This document shows positions 41,947 to 52,595 of a DNA stretch of 52,701 nucleotides, in pieces. Within the stretch, counting starts at the first letter, position 1. Each line of letters opens with the position of its first letter. Both the position numbers and the translations under genes were made by a program. Origin of the DNA: Gammaproteobacteria bacterium (GTDB taxonomy: Bacteria; Pseudomonadota; Gammaproteobacteria; UBA5861); assembly GCA_022360445.1 (NCBI GenBank), contig JAKSCV010000073.1, positions 64,657 through 117,357 of the forward strand, given 5' to 3'. Under the pieces are notes generated by a model, which saw nothing but the letters and a program-made list of their open reading frames with translations, did no database searches and had not been told where the DNA came from.

Positions 41947-43065
41947 ATGATTATAAAAATGAAAAGCTCATGGTTTTATTGCACCGCATTCGTATTCTTT
42001 GTTCTCAATAGTGGCTTGTTTGCAGCTAATCAGATTGAGTATGGCAGCCCTCTGCCACCGAGTCATTCAACAACCATTTACGGGGTCAAACCCTGGTTAG
42101 AGGAAATAGAAAAGGCAACGGGAGGTGACATTAAAGGGGTATTCCACCCGGCAGGCGCTATTGCCAGTGGGAAAGCCTCCTTATCCGCACTTCAGGATGG
42201 CCTGATGGATGGTGGCTTTGTGGCCAATATCTACATTCCCGATCAGTTACCTGTCAGTATGGTGATCACCAACCTTGCCTTTCTGAGCAAAAACCCATTG
42301 GTAACTGCGGGGGCCATGAATGAAGTTATGATGGTCGATTGTGTGGAGTGTCAAGAAGAAAACAAAAAAAATGGGATCATCTTCCTTGGGTCGTACGCGA
42401 CGCCGTCCTACAACTTGATGTGTAAAAAAGCAGTGAAAGATCTGAATGATCTGAAAGGTCTCAAGATGCGTGCAGCCGGCTCAACAAATGCGCGTTGGGC
42501 TAAAGCGATGGGTGGCGTTGCGGTGACCATGGCAAATTCACACGCGTATGAAGCCCTTGAACGTGGACAATTGGATTGTGTAATCGGTTCCAAAGCTTGG
42601 TTGAAAACGCTCTCCTTGTGGGATCTGGTACAAACAACTGTCGTTTCACCCATGGGCGCTTTTATGGGCGGGCCCATGTTTGCATTCCGTCATGAAACCT
42701 GGTCTGAATTCACTCCCGAGCAAAAAGAAATCATTATCAAACTATCATCAAAATATTTGGCTAGAACCATCATCGGTTACGCAAACGACGAAAAGGAAGT
42801 GGTGAAAGTGGCGGCATCGAAAGGCGTTAATATGGTCATGCCTGGCCCAAAACTTGTATCGCTGACTCATGAATATGAGAAAGGAGAGCTGAAAGAATCC
42901 GTTGAACTGGCCAAGAAAAAGGGCGTTAAAAACCCTCAGAAAATCGCAGATCTGTTTGTTCAGAAATTAAAGAAATGGGAGGGCATTGTGGCCAAGACAG
43001 ATGAAGACCCTGAAAAGTATGCGCAGGCCTTATGGGATGAGGTGTTTAGCAAAGTCGAACCTTAG
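41947..43065 (+). CDS. dctP: TRAP substrate-binding protein DctP, copy 1
   Basis: A 372-residue periplasmic binding protein with a signal peptide ending about AAN. The conserved Arg of the carboxylate clamp is in LKMRAAGS. Four Cys positions shared with the next two copies are seen: DCVEC, LMCKK and LDCVIG. I chose the ATG at 41947, preceded by GAGGGAGTGAA, in place of a longer frame overlapping the dctM end. It probably binds an organic acid; the ligand is not readable. Confidence 0.9.
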   Translation: MIIKMKSSWFYCTAFVFFVLNSGLFAANQIEYGSPLPPSHSTTIYGVKPWLEEIEKATGGDIKGVFHPAGAIASGKASLSALQDGLMDGGFVANIYIPDQLPVSMVITNLAFLSKNPLVTAGAMNEVMMVDCVECQEENKKNGIIFLGSYATPSYNLMCKKAVKDLNDLKGLKMRAAGSTNARWAKAMGGVAVTMANSHAYEALERGQLDCVIGSKAWLKTLSLWDLVQTTVVSPMGAFMGGPMFAFRHETWSEFTPEQKEIIIKLSSKYLARTIIGYANDEKEVVKVAASKGVNMVMPGPKLVSLTHEYEKGELKESVELAKKKGVKNPQKIADLFVQKLKKWEGIVAKTDEDPEKYAQALWDEVFSKVEP

Positions 43066-43163
43066 CCGGTTGACGCAAAAATTACCTTTAGAGTGTGTAG
43101 TGAAAGCGACAGAGAGCGCGTCATACATGTAATAGAAGAAAACTGTTTGGAGGATTTTAACAA

Positions 43164-44285
43164 ATGAAAAAACAATTAACCTTGAAAAGCGCTTTGTGCT
43201 TTTTGATCTCGTCTCTTTTTATTGGCATGGCCCCGGCTGCTTTTTCTGCTAATGAAGTGGCTTATGGTTCCTTCTTGCCACCACTGCATTCCGTTAATAA
43301 ATACGGTTTGGAGCCCTGGTTGAAAGACATTGAAAAAGAAACCAACGGTGAAATCAAAACGATTTTGCACAGCAGCGGTTCAATAGCCAGTGGCAAAGCT
43401 ACATTGAGCGCAGTGAGAGATGGTCTACTGGACGCAGGTTTTATTGCCAACATCTATATTCCAGACCAAATGCCGGTCAGTATGGTGACCACCAATCTGG
43501 CTTTTTTGAGTAAGAACCCTTTGGTCACTCTTGGGGCACTTAACGAAACCACATTAGTAGGTTGCAAAGAGTGCGATGAAGAGTACAAAAAACTGGGTAT
43601 CAAACAGCTTGGTTCGTATGTGACGCCGTCTTATAACTTGATGTGCAAAAAGGAAATCAAAGATCTTGAGGATGTTAAGGGCCTGAAAATGCGTGCCGCT
43701 GGTGCACTTTATACACGCTGGGCCAAAACGATGGGCGGTGTGCCCGTTACTATGTCCAATGCGAACGCTTATGAAGCACTCGAACGCGGCCAACTGGACT
43801 GTGTGATTGGCTCAACGGCCTGGCTTAAAACATTGTCACTGTGGGATTTAATTAAATATGACGTTGACGCGCCCATGGGGTCTTTTATGGGAGGCCCACT
43901 TTTTGCCTTTAGCGCCGAAAAGTGGAACTCGTTTACAAAGGCACAACAGCAAATCATTGTAAAGCTCGCCAACAAATACGTGGTTAGTACTGTGATGGGC
44001 TATATCCAAGACTCCGAAGAAGTGGCTGCAGCCGCTAAGGCAAAAGGCGTTAACATTGTGCCACCAGGGCCGAAACTGGCTGCTTTGATTGAAGAACATG
44101 CGAAAGGTGAGTTGGATAACGCAGTTGCGGTTGCTGAGAAAAAGAGCGTTAAAAATGCACGAGCGATTGCTGAACGGTTTGTGACCAACCTGAAAAAATG
44201 GGAAGGTATTGTGGCTGAAACCGGTAACGACCAAGAAAAATATACCCAGGCACTTTGGGAGCATGTGTACAGCAAAGTGAAATAA
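43164..44285 (+). CDS. dctP: TRAP substrate-binding protein DctP, copy 2
   Basis: A 373-residue paralogue of copy 1, with signal peptide (cleavage about FSA), clamp Arg in LKMRAAGA and Cys positions GCKEC, LMCKK and LDCVIG. By eye it is the closest relative of copy 1 (shared MVTTNLAFLSKNPLVT-like stretch). The ATG follows GGAGGATTTTAACAA. It is separated from copy 1 by 98 bases and from copy 3 by a hairpin, so expression levels may differ. The ligand is unknown. Confidence 0.9.
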   Translation: MKKQLTLKSALCFLISSLFIGMAPAAFSANEVAYGSFLPPLHSVNKYGLEPWLKDIEKETNGEIKTILHSSGSIASGKATLSAVRDGLLDAGFIANIYIPDQMPVSMVTTNLAFLSKNPLVTLGALNETTLVGCKECDEEYKKLGIKQLGSYVTPSYNLMCKKEIKDLEDVKGLKMRAAGALYTRWAKTMGGVPVTMSNANAYEALERGQLDCVIGSTAWLKTLSLWDLIKYDVDAPMGSFMGGPLFAFSAEKWNSFTKAQQQIIVKLANKYVVSTVMGYIQDSEEVAAAAKAKGVNIVPPGPKLAALIEEHAKGELDNAVAVAEKKSVKNARAIAERFVTNLKKWEGIVAETGNDQEKYTQALWEHVYSKVK

Positions 44286-44290
44286 AAAAC

Positions 44291-44324
44291 TGAAAGTACC
44301 CGTACTTGAGTATGGGTGTTTTCA
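44291..44324 (+). terminator. Intercistronic hairpin between dctP copies 2 and 3
   Basis: TGAAAGTACCCGTAC pairs with GTATGGGTGTTTTCA around a TTGA loop, with a few G-T pairs. It is followed by ATTCTTTTT. It may end part of the transcription after copy 2 or protect the upstream mRNA. Confidence 0.5.
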
Positions 44325-44351
44325 ATTCTTTTTAGTGGAGGAGTATTTAAA

Positions 44352-45464
44352 ATGTATAAAGGGTTAAAGTTAGGACTTGTTTGCCTGGTTGCGGTGATGG
44401 GCTTGTGGCAGCCCGCCATTGCAGAGACCAAAGTCACCTATGGTTCTTTTGTCGGCTTGTCCCATACGGCGAATAAATATGGCATGCAGCCGTTTATTGA
44501 AAATGTCGAGAAAGCGACAGGCGGTAGCATGAAGATTGAACTACACCCTGGCGGGGCGATTGCCAGTGGCAAAGCAACTGCTTCGGCCATCCGCGACGGG
44601 TTAATGGACGGTGGCTTAGTTGTTGCTCTGTATACGCCCAGCGTGTTTCCTGTTAACACGCTCATGTCCGACATGGGGTTTCACAGTGTGGATCCGATTG
44701 TTTCGACCGCCGCGGTGACAGAAGCTACTTTGCTGCATTGCCCTCAGTGTCTTGAGGAATGGCGCAAAAATGGGATCGAATATTTTGGCGCTTATACCAC
44801 GCCTTCTTATAAGCTCATGTGCAAAGATGCCGTCAATAATCTGAGCGATATCAAGGGCCGAAAAATGCGCTCTGCTGGCAGCGTATTTGGCAACTGGGCC
44901 AAAACCATGGAGGGAATTCCCGTAAGTATGCCAAATGCTGAGGCTTATGAAGCACTTGAGAGAGGGCAGCTCGACTGTATTATCGGGTCAAGCGCCTGGC
45001 TGAAGACATTGTCGCTTTGGGATATGGTTAAATATGTGGTGGAAGAACCGATGGGCGCATACATGGGTGGCGCTATCATCGACTTTAATACCGATGTTTG
45101 GGCAAAGTTTTCTCCAAAAGAAAAAGAAGCAATTCTGCGTGAGACGCCTGCTGCATTGATCCGGATTGCGTTTGGCTACGTGAAAGATGAAGAAGAAGTT
45201 GCAAAATTAGCGAAAGAAAAGGGCGTGAATTTTGTGCCATCCAATCCGGAATTATCAGCGTTAAAAAACCAATTTACGGAAGAGCTTAATGTGAGTCAGG
45301 CTGAAGTGGCCAAGAAACGGGGTGTGAAAGACCCAGAGGCCGTGATTGATGCGATTCTAAAAAGCCTTAAAAAGTGGGAAAAAATTGTCGCTGAGGTTGG
45401 TTATGACCAGGACAAACTGGCGGATAGACTCTACACTGAAGTTTTCAGCAAAATTAAGTATTAA
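44352..45464 (+). CDS. dctP: TRAP substrate-binding protein DctP, copy 3
   Basis: A 370-residue paralogue, more diverged than copies 1 and 2. The signal peptide is cleaved about AIA, the clamp Arg is in RKMRSAGS, and the shared Cys occur in HCPQC, LMCKD and LDCIIG. I chose the ATG at 44352, preceded by GGAGGAG; an upstream ATG in the frame has no site. The N-terminal pocket region reads SFVGLSHTANKYG instead of the SPLPPSHSTTIYG type, so the ligand may differ. A strong terminator follows. Confidence 0.9.
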   Translation: MYKGLKLGLVCLVAVMGLWQPAIAETKVTYGSFVGLSHTANKYGMQPFIENVEKATGGSMKIELHPGGAIASGKATASAIRDGLMDGGLVVALYTPSVFPVNTLMSDMGFHSVDPIVSTAAVTEATLLHCPQCLEEWRKNGIEYFGAYTTPSYKLMCKDAVNNLSDIKGRKMRSAGSVFGNWAKTMEGIPVSMPNAEAYEALERGQLDCIIGSSAWLKTLSLWDMVKYVVEEPMGAYMGGAIIDFNTDVWAKFSPKEKEAILRETPAALIRIAFGYVKDEEEVAKLAKEKGVNFVPSNPELSALKNQFTEELNVSQAEVAKKRGVKDPEAVIDAILKSLKKWEKIVAEVGYDQDKLADRLYTEVFSKIKY

Positions 45465-45503
45465 TACTTAAAGGCTGTTTCTGAGTCAGTACCGGCCACA
45501 ACA

Positions 45504-45540
45504 AAATGGAGATCTGTATTTGTAGATCTCCATTTTTTTT
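45504..45540 (+). terminator. Rho-independent terminator of the TRAP operon
   Basis: A perfect 12-bp stem, AAATGGAGATCT with its complement around an 8-base loop, runs into eight consecutive T. It lies 39 bases after the dctP copy 3 stop and ends the TRAP operon before panB. Confidence 0.9.
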
Positions 45541-45678
45541 AGATACACTTAGATATTCTAATATTTTATTGGACCAACCATTAAAACTTCACTTTATTTC
45601 CGCTGATTTCCTTGAAATTAACGTTTAACGTGGCAAAATGACCTCCTTTAAGAGAAGCCTGCCAGTGAGAAATGTCCC

Positions 45679-46500
45679 ATGAGTGTCCAGTCTGCTGCCC
45701 CTAAAGGTGCCATTACCCTCTCTAAACTGAAAAAAATGAAACAAAATAAGCAAAAAATCACCAGCTTGACAGCCTATGACGCGAGCTTTGCGGCAGTCAT
45801 TGACGAGGCAGGTGTTGATTTTGTGCTTGTGGGGGATTCTTTAGGGATGGTTGTGCAAGGTTTGAATACGACATTGCCGGTCACCATGGATGAGATGATT
45901 TACCATTCAAAGATTGTTTCGAGAGGCTTGAGCCGTGCGCTTCTGATGGTTGATATGCCTTTTATGAGCTATGCAACGCCGGAGCAGGCATTGACTAATG
46001 CCGCTCGATTGATGAAAGAGGGTGGCGCAAAGATCATCAAGCTTGAGTGGGGTGCACTGGAAGTCGAAATGGTGCGCAGATTAAGCGAGTGCGGTATCCC
46101 TGTTTGTGCTCATCTAGGTTTAACTCCACAGACAGTCCATAAACTGGGGGGGTACCGTGTTCAAGGCCGCGATAACCCTACGGCAGAAAAAATGCGTAGG
46201 GATGCAAAAATACTGGAAGAAGCTGGTGCTGATATGATTCTACTGGAGTGTGTGCCCGAGTTATTGGCGAAGGAAATCACAGAGTTGGTTCAGGTTCCGG
46301 TTATTGGTATTGGTGCTGGGGCTGATGTGGATGGTCAGATTTTAGTGTTATACGACATAATGGGTATCAGCAAAGGTAAAAGGCCGCTTTTTTCCAAGGA
46401 TTACATGATGGGTGCTGAATCTATTTTGGCTGCTATCCAAATGTATGACAAGCAGGTTCGGGCAGGTACTTTTCCTGCGGCTGAGCATACTTTTTCCTGA
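45679..46500 (+). CDS. panB: 3-methyl-2-oxobutanoate hydroxymethyltransferase PanB
   Basis: A 273-residue PanB of normal length. Marks are TAYDASFAAVIDEAGVDFVLVGDSLGMV (Mg-binding Asp), the Lys-containing GGAKIIKLEWG segment and CAHLGLTPQTVHKLGGYRVQGR. It makes ketopantoate in pantothenate and CoA synthesis. It is followed 29 bases later by panC. The ribosome-binding site before ATG 45679 is weak. Confidence 0.95.
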   Translation: MSVQSAAPKGAITLSKLKKMKQNKQKITSLTAYDASFAAVIDEAGVDFVLVGDSLGMVVQGLNTTLPVTMDEMIYHSKIVSRGLSRALLMVDMPFMSYATPEQALTNAARLMKEGGAKIIKLEWGALEVEMVRRLSECGIPVCAHLGLTPQTVHKLGGYRVQGRDNPTAEKMRRDAKILEEAGADMILLECVPELLAKEITELVQVPVIGIGAGADVDGQILVLYDIMGISKGKRPLFSKDYMMGAESILAAIQMYDKQVRAGTFPAAEHTFS

Positions 46501-46529
46501 GTTGGTCCAGTTTCTAGAGTGACAAGAAT

Positions 46530-47423
46530 ATGCGAGTTGTAACACAGGTTTCCGATTTAAGGAGTCTACTGAACGCTTGGCGGCGGGCAGATGATGAAGT
46601 TTCTTTTGTACCTACCATGGGTAATATTCATGAAGGTCACTTATCACTGATAGAAGAGGCAAGAAAGCGCTCTGATCGCATTGTTTCCAGTATCTTTGTG
46701 AATCCCATGCAATTTGATCGCCCTAACGACTATGGGCGTTATCCACGGACCTTTGAAGAAGATAAACGCCAGCTGCAGGATGCTGGAGTGGATTTGTTAT
46801 TCAATCCACCTGCTGAAGTGATATATCCACGGGGATTTGAAAACAGTACCTATGTTGATGTGCCAGGGATTACGGATATTCTGTGTGGGGCCCACAGACC
46901 GGGGCATTTTAGAGGCGTTGCTACTATTGTTTGCAAGTTATTCAACCTGGTACAACCAAAGCTTGCTGTCTTTGGCGAAAAAGATTACCAGCAGCTGCTG
47001 GTTGTGCGGCGGATGGTTGAAGATTTAAATATCCCGGTAGAGATTGTCGGCGCACCGACTTCGCGTGAACAGAATGGTTTAGCAATGAGCTCGCGCAACA
47101 ACTATCTCTCCGATGCTGAGCGGCAGCAAGCCGCGTTAATCTTTCAGCTCATGTGCGAAACGGCCGAGCAAGTTATTGCTGGAAGTCGTGACTATAAAAT
47201 TTTGGAAGCCAAAGCTAAGCAGGTTTTGGCTGAGGATGGCTTTGAGCCTGATTATTTTTCGATTCTTACTTTAGAGGGGTTAAACACTCCTTCTGACATG
47301 AGTCCGCCTGATGAATTGGTGGTTTTAGTGGCTGCACACCTGGGACAAGCGAGGCTCATCGACAATCTTCCTATCCATCAGTACACAGCCTTGGCTGAAT
47401 CTAAAGCCAGTCACGCAAGCTAG
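46530..47423 (+). CDS. panC: Pantothenate synthetase PanC
   Basis: A 297-residue PanC. The nucleotide-binding MGNIHEGHLSL (HIGH-like) is near residue 28, with FVNPMQF, FGEKDYQQL and the KMSKS-like SSRNNYLS near 188. It joins pantoate and beta-alanine using ATP. It pairs with panB in an operon. The panD gene that often follows is not present in the window. Confidence 0.95.
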   Translation: MRVVTQVSDLRSLLNAWRRADDEVSFVPTMGNIHEGHLSLIEEARKRSDRIVSSIFVNPMQFDRPNDYGRYPRTFEEDKRQLQDAGVDLLFNPPAEVIYPRGFENSTYVDVPGITDILCGAHRPGHFRGVATIVCKLFNLVQPKLAVFGEKDYQQLLVVRRMVEDLNIPVEIVGAPTSREQNGLAMSSRNNYLSDAERQQAALIFQLMCETAEQVIAGSRDYKILEAKAKQVLAEDGFEPDYFSILTLEGLNTPSDMSPPDELVVLVAAHLGQARLIDNLPIHQYTALAESKASHAS

Positions 47424-47802
47424 TGACGAGGGAGTCGCTCACCTCATCCGAAGAAGACAAGTTTAAACCGCATTAAGCTGGTTCATTACGCGCATCAGAG
47501 TGATGTGTGTAAGTTTGCTTAGCGAGGGGTAAGCAGCAGTCTTTTTTGTGCGGTTGTATCAGTGTTTTAGCAATAAAATAGCTGCGCTGACCGGTTGATA
47601 TAGGTTACAGTCAGTACCTAAGAACGTTCTATGGTGAACATACTACCAGCGCTCATCATTCCAGGCGCACGGTGATGCTGGACAAGCATACGTTGATCAA
47701 ACTTGCCCCAGATGTTCAGACCGGGAACTTTTGGGCTATGGCCGTGTGAGAAGAGGTTCCTTTTCTTACCGAGATCAACAAACATAAATTTTTGCTGGAC
47801 GA
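47424..47802. other. Gene-free stretch between panC and pgi
   Basis: About 380 bases with no supported gene. I looked for panD, which often sits here in related bacteria, and found no trace of its start or active-site Ser-containing segment. It should hold the pgi promoter, but no clear hexamers stand out. Short open frames have no ribosome-binding sites. Confidence 0.5.
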
Positions 47803-49434
47803 ATGATGTCGACGCTTACAGAATCCCCTGCCTGGCAAGCGCTTGTTTCACATAAGCAAGCCATTCACCCACTAGACTTACGCGCTGAATTTCGATCGGA
47901 TCCTGGTCGGGTGGAGCGATTCTCCATAGAAGCCGCGGGTATTTTTCTGGACTACTCTAAAAACTTGATCACCAATGAAACGCTCAAAGGCTTGTTGGCG
48001 CTTGCTACACAGCAACAGCTGGAAGTATGGCGCCAGCGGATGTTTGAAGGTGAGGTGATTAACACGACGGAGCAGCGAGCCGTCTTGCATACGGCTCTGC
48101 GTAACCGTTCCGATCAGCCGGTTTATTATGCCGGCCAGGATGTCATGCCAGACATACGGGCTGTGCTCGCGCGCATGAAGTCATTTTGTCACGCCGTACA
48201 TTCCCACGAATGGCGGGGCTATACCGGTCAGCCAATCGATACCATTGTGAGTATAGGTATCGGCGGTTCGTATCTGGGGCCTAAAATGGCCCACTCCGCG
48301 CTGAAACCTTTCACCGTACCGGGTATCGGCACCTATTTTGTCTCGAATGTGGATGCTGACGATCTCCAGGATGTTCTACAAAATTGCAACCCGGAAACAA
48401 CCTTGTTTGTAATTGCTTCCAAAACATTTACCACACAAGAAACCATGTTGAATGCCGATGCAGCAAAAGCATGGTTTCTGGCCAGCAGCTGTGATCAAAA
48501 ACATCTGGCCAAACATTTTGTCGCGGTCTCGGCCAATCGCGAGGGTGCAGTGGCTTACGGCATTGATAACGCCTGTGTTTTTGAATTCTGGGACTGGGTC
48601 GGGGGCCGCTATTCACTGTGGTCAGCGATCGGTTTGCCACTTGCGCTATCGATCGGCATGTCGCATTTTGAACAGCTGTTGGAAGGTGCTTATGCCATGG
48701 ACCAACACTTTATGAACACACCTTTAGCAGACAACATGCCAGTGATTTTGGCTTTGTTGGGTGTGTGGTATCACAATTTTTGTGGCGCAAGCTCTCATGT
48801 AGTTTTGCCCTACAACCAGCATTTGCAGTTTTTGCCGGAATATCTTCAGCAACAGGATATGGAAAGTAATGGCAAATCGATTGATCGCGATGGTCACACT
48901 GTGGACTACACAACAGGCCCGGTTATCTGGGGATCACTGGGGTCGAATGCACAACATGCGTATTATCAACTGATTCACCAGGGAACCCAACTGATACCCT
49001 CGGACCTTATTCTAGCAATACCATCGGAGAGCGAGCATTCAGAACAACAAGTGGCGTTGGCCGCTAACTTCATTGCCCAGTCTGAGGCGTTGATGCGTGG
49101 GAAAAATATCGATGAAGTCAGACGTGAAATGGAGCCCGATATTGATGAAGCACTCGTACCGCATAAAGTCTTTGCCGGAAATCGTCCGTCAAATACCTTA
49201 TTGCTGGATACACTCAATCCCAAAACATTGGGCGCACTGATTGCGTTATATGAACATAAAGTTTTTGTTCAGGGCGTCATCTGGAATATTAATTCATTTG
49301 ATCAGTGGGGTGTTGAGCTGGGTAAACAGCTGGGAAAAACGATTTTAAAAACATTAACTGACACATCCAATAGTCATCACTCCCATGATAGTTCGACGAA
49401 AGCACTCATCTTGCGGTTGATGAATAAGAAATAG
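47803..49434 (+). CDS. pgi: Glucose-6-phosphate isomerase
   Basis: A 543-residue Pgi. Signatures are SIGIGGSYLGPKM near 148, GRYSLWSAIGLPLAL near 268, and FDQWGVELGKQLGK near 505. It interconverts glucose-6-phosphate and fructose-6-phosphate in the cytoplasm. Two adjacent ATGs (47803, 47806) can serve as starts. It is a single gene between the pan genes and an acyl-CoA dehydrogenase, with a 190-base gap after it. Confidence 0.95.
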   Translation: MMSTLTESPAWQALVSHKQAIHPLDLRAEFRSDPGRVERFSIEAAGIFLDYSKNLITNETLKGLLALATQQQLEVWRQRMFEGEVINTTEQRAVLHTALRNRSDQPVYYAGQDVMPDIRAVLARMKSFCHAVHSHEWRGYTGQPIDTIVSIGIGGSYLGPKMAHSALKPFTVPGIGTYFVSNVDADDLQDVLQNCNPETTLFVIASKTFTTQETMLNADAAKAWFLASSCDQKHLAKHFVAVSANREGAVAYGIDNACVFEFWDWVGGRYSLWSAIGLPLALSIGMSHFEQLLEGAYAMDQHFMNTPLADNMPVILALLGVWYHNFCGASSHVVLPYNQHLQFLPEYLQQQDMESNGKSIDRDGHTVDYTTGPVIWGSLGSNAQHAYYQLIHQGTQLIPSDLILAIPSESEHSEQQVALAANFIAQSEALMRGKNIDEVRREMEPDIDEALVPHKVFAGNRPSNTLLLDTLNPKTLGALIALYEHKVFVQGVIWNINSFDQWGVELGKQLGKTILKTLTDTSNSHHSHDSSTKALILRLMNKK

Positions 49435-49624
49435 AACCGTTCACTTATTATTGCTCCCCTAATTTGGACAGTTTTAACACATTTGGTTTAAACTCTTCCG
49501 TTTATGCTCGTTAGCTAAAGGTAGAACAAATCATTATTTTAACGAGCCAGTTTGCCACAGTGAAATAGGCCTCAATCAAAGCCGTTTTCTACCGGCATCA
49601 CACTAATTTGGAGAAGCTGAACCC

Positions 49625-50788
49625 ATGATCCCGTCCACCAGCAAACGATTTTCAGAAATCCGCGAGTCTGTTCAAAAGTTATGTCAGGATTTTCCCGGTG
49701 AATACTGGCGTGAAAAGGATCGTGCCCGCCAATACCCGACGGAGTTTGTACAAGCCCTTAATGAGGCGGGTTACCTTGGGGCCGTTATTCCCGAAGAGTA
49801 TGGTGGTAGTGGATTACCTTTAGGAGCAGCAAGCGCGGTCCTGGAAGAGGTTCAGGCCTCGGGCTGTAATGGCTCTGCCAGTCACGCACAAATGTACATC
49901 ATGGGTACAATTTTGCGGCACGGCAGCGAAGAGCAAAAACGCAAGTGGTTGCCGGGCATCGCCAGTGGCGATTTACGTCTACAGGCCTTTGGTGTCACCG
50001 AGCCTACAAGCGGTACAGATACACTTAGCTTACGCACCACTGCTGTGCGTCAAGGTGACCACTACATTGTCAATGGGCAAAAAGTCTGGACATCTCGCGC
50101 GGAACATTCCGACCTTATGCTGTTGCTGGCCCGAACCACACCGAAAGAAGACGTCAAAAAGCGAACAGATGGGTTGTCCGTTTTTGTGGTCGATATGCGC
50201 GAGGTATTAGGTCAGGGGCTGACCATCAAACCCATCCCAACAATGATCAATCATTCAACAACAGAAATCTTCTTCGACAATATGAAAGTCCCAGCCGAGA
50301 ACCTGATTGGCCTGGAGGGCAAGGGCTTCAAATATATTTTGGATAGCATGAATCCCGAACGTATTCTCATTGCTTCTGAGTGCATTGGGGATGGCCGTTA
50401 TTTTATCGATAAAGCGACCGAGTACTCTAAAGAACGCGTTTTATTTAACCGGCCGATTGGGCAGAATCAAGGCGTTCAATTTCCAATTGCCCGAGCCTAT
50501 ACCGCAATTCAGGCCGCGAGCTTAATGGTTGAGCGTGCATTGGAACTTTATGAAGCAGGAGAAGAATGTGGGGAGCAGGCGAACATGTCGAAACTTCTGG
50601 CTTCAGAGGCCTCCTGGGCTGCGGCGGACACCTGTTTACAGACGTATGGAGGGTTTGGTTTTGCTGAAGAATACGATATTGAACGGAAGTTCCGGGAAAC
50701 GCGTCTTTATCAAATTGCACCCATCTCAACCAATATGATTTTATCTTACGTGTCTGAGCACGTATTAGGCATGCCTCGCTCTTACTAA
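49625..50788 (+). CDS. Acyl-CoA dehydrogenase family protein
   Basis: A 387-residue flavoprotein with the acyl-CoA dehydrogenase order: N-terminal helices, the FAD segment AFGVTEPTSGTDT near 120-132, the second segment KVWTSRAEHSDL, and the C-terminal QTYGGFGFAEEYDIERKFRETR. The usual catalytic Glu of the YEGT loop is missing; the sequence reads LYQIAPISTN. A Glu in MNPERILIA, near residue 242, sits where isovaleryl- and long-chain enzymes carry their base, so it may be the base here. The ATG follows GGAGAAGCTGAACCC. The substrate is unknown. Confidence 0.88.
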   Translation: MIPSTSKRFSEIRESVQKLCQDFPGEYWREKDRARQYPTEFVQALNEAGYLGAVIPEEYGGSGLPLGAASAVLEEVQASGCNGSASHAQMYIMGTILRHGSEEQKRKWLPGIASGDLRLQAFGVTEPTSGTDTLSLRTTAVRQGDHYIVNGQKVWTSRAEHSDLMLLLARTTPKEDVKKRTDGLSVFVVDMREVLGQGLTIKPIPTMINHSTTEIFFDNMKVPAENLIGLEGKGFKYILDSMNPERILIASECIGDGRYFIDKATEYSKERVLFNRPIGQNQGVQFPIARAYTAIQAASLMVERALELYEAGEECGEQANMSKLLASEASWAAADTCLQTYGGFGFAEEYDIERKFRETRLYQIAPISTNMILSYVSEHVLGMPRSY

Positions 50789-50800
50789 GTAAAGCAGAGC

Positions 50801-51457
50801 TTAACGGATTAAGGCGTTAAGCAAGCTTTGGAATTGGGCGCGGGGGATTAACGCCGCGCCCATATTTAGTAAATGCGCTGATTGCATCTGGCAATCGATG
50901 AGCTGGTACTGGTTGGATAATGTCAGAGCTGTCAGAGTTACTTTTGAAGCATTATCGACGTGGGAAAACATCGATTCTCCAAAAAAAACTTTGCCAATGG
51001 CGATTCCGTAGAGGCCTCCCACCAGTTGGTTATCTTGCCAAGCTTCAATGGAGTGAGCATGGCCCAGTGCGTGCATCTGGTTGTAGGCCTTTTTCATTGA
51101 GTCCGTAATCCAAGTCCCAGCTTCGTGCTTTCTGGGCAAAGCGCAAGCATGGATAACTTGCTCAAAGGCTGTATTTTTTCGGATCTCGAACAGGCCGCGT
51201 TTTAGGACTTTGCGTAGGCTCCGGTTAGGTGTGAAATTTTCTGGGAAGATGACACAACGCGGGTCAGGCGACCACCACAGAATGGGGTCTCCTTGACTAA
51301 ACCAGGGGAAAATACCCGCCTCGTATGCCATCAATAAGCGTTCAGGCGATAAGTCTCCACCTGCGGCTACGAGACCGTTGGGCTCTTGCAACGCATTTTC
51401 TGGGCGCGGGAACGGCGTTTTACTGTCGCCTTCGCCGATAAAGGGGATATTAAACAC
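50801..51457 (-). CDS. aat: Leucyl/phenylalanyl-tRNA-protein transferase
   Basis: A 218-residue Aat. Marks are GLVAAGGDLSPERLLMAYEAGIFPWF, the WWSPDPRCV segment, GTWITDSMKKAY and VGGLYGIAIGKVFFGESMFS. It adds Leu or Phe to N-terminal Lys or Arg, targeting proteins for ClpAP via the N-end rule. The GTG at 51457 is the start. It is downstream of trxB on the same strand, a common gammaproteobacterial pairing, and converges with the dehydrogenase gene with only 12 bases between. Confidence 0.95.
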   Translation of the reverse strand: MFNIPFIGEGDSKTPFPRPENALQEPNGLVAAGGDLSPERLLMAYEAGIFPWFSQGDPILWWSPDPRCVIFPENFTPNRSLRKVLKRGLFEIRKNTAFEQVIHACALPRKHEAGTWITDSMKKAYNQMHALGHAHSIEAWQDNQLVGGLYGIAIGKVFFGESMFSHVDNASKVTLTALTLSNQYQLIDCQMQSAHLLNMGAALIPRAQFQSLLNALIR

Positions 51458-51480
51458 CGGATAAACTCAGGCTTGCCGTT

Positions 51481-52494
<1,014 letters not shown>

Positions 52495-52595
52495 TTACCA
52501 ACAATGGTAGTTAATATCCCCTTAACGGTAAAGAGGAGTTGTAGCGGTATCTTGAATGGCTTCGAGAATTTATCATATGGGTGACAATATAGTTC

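Noticed and set aside
47424-47802. Search for panD between panC and pgi
   Set aside because: No open frame with aspartate decarboxylase features was found in any frame.
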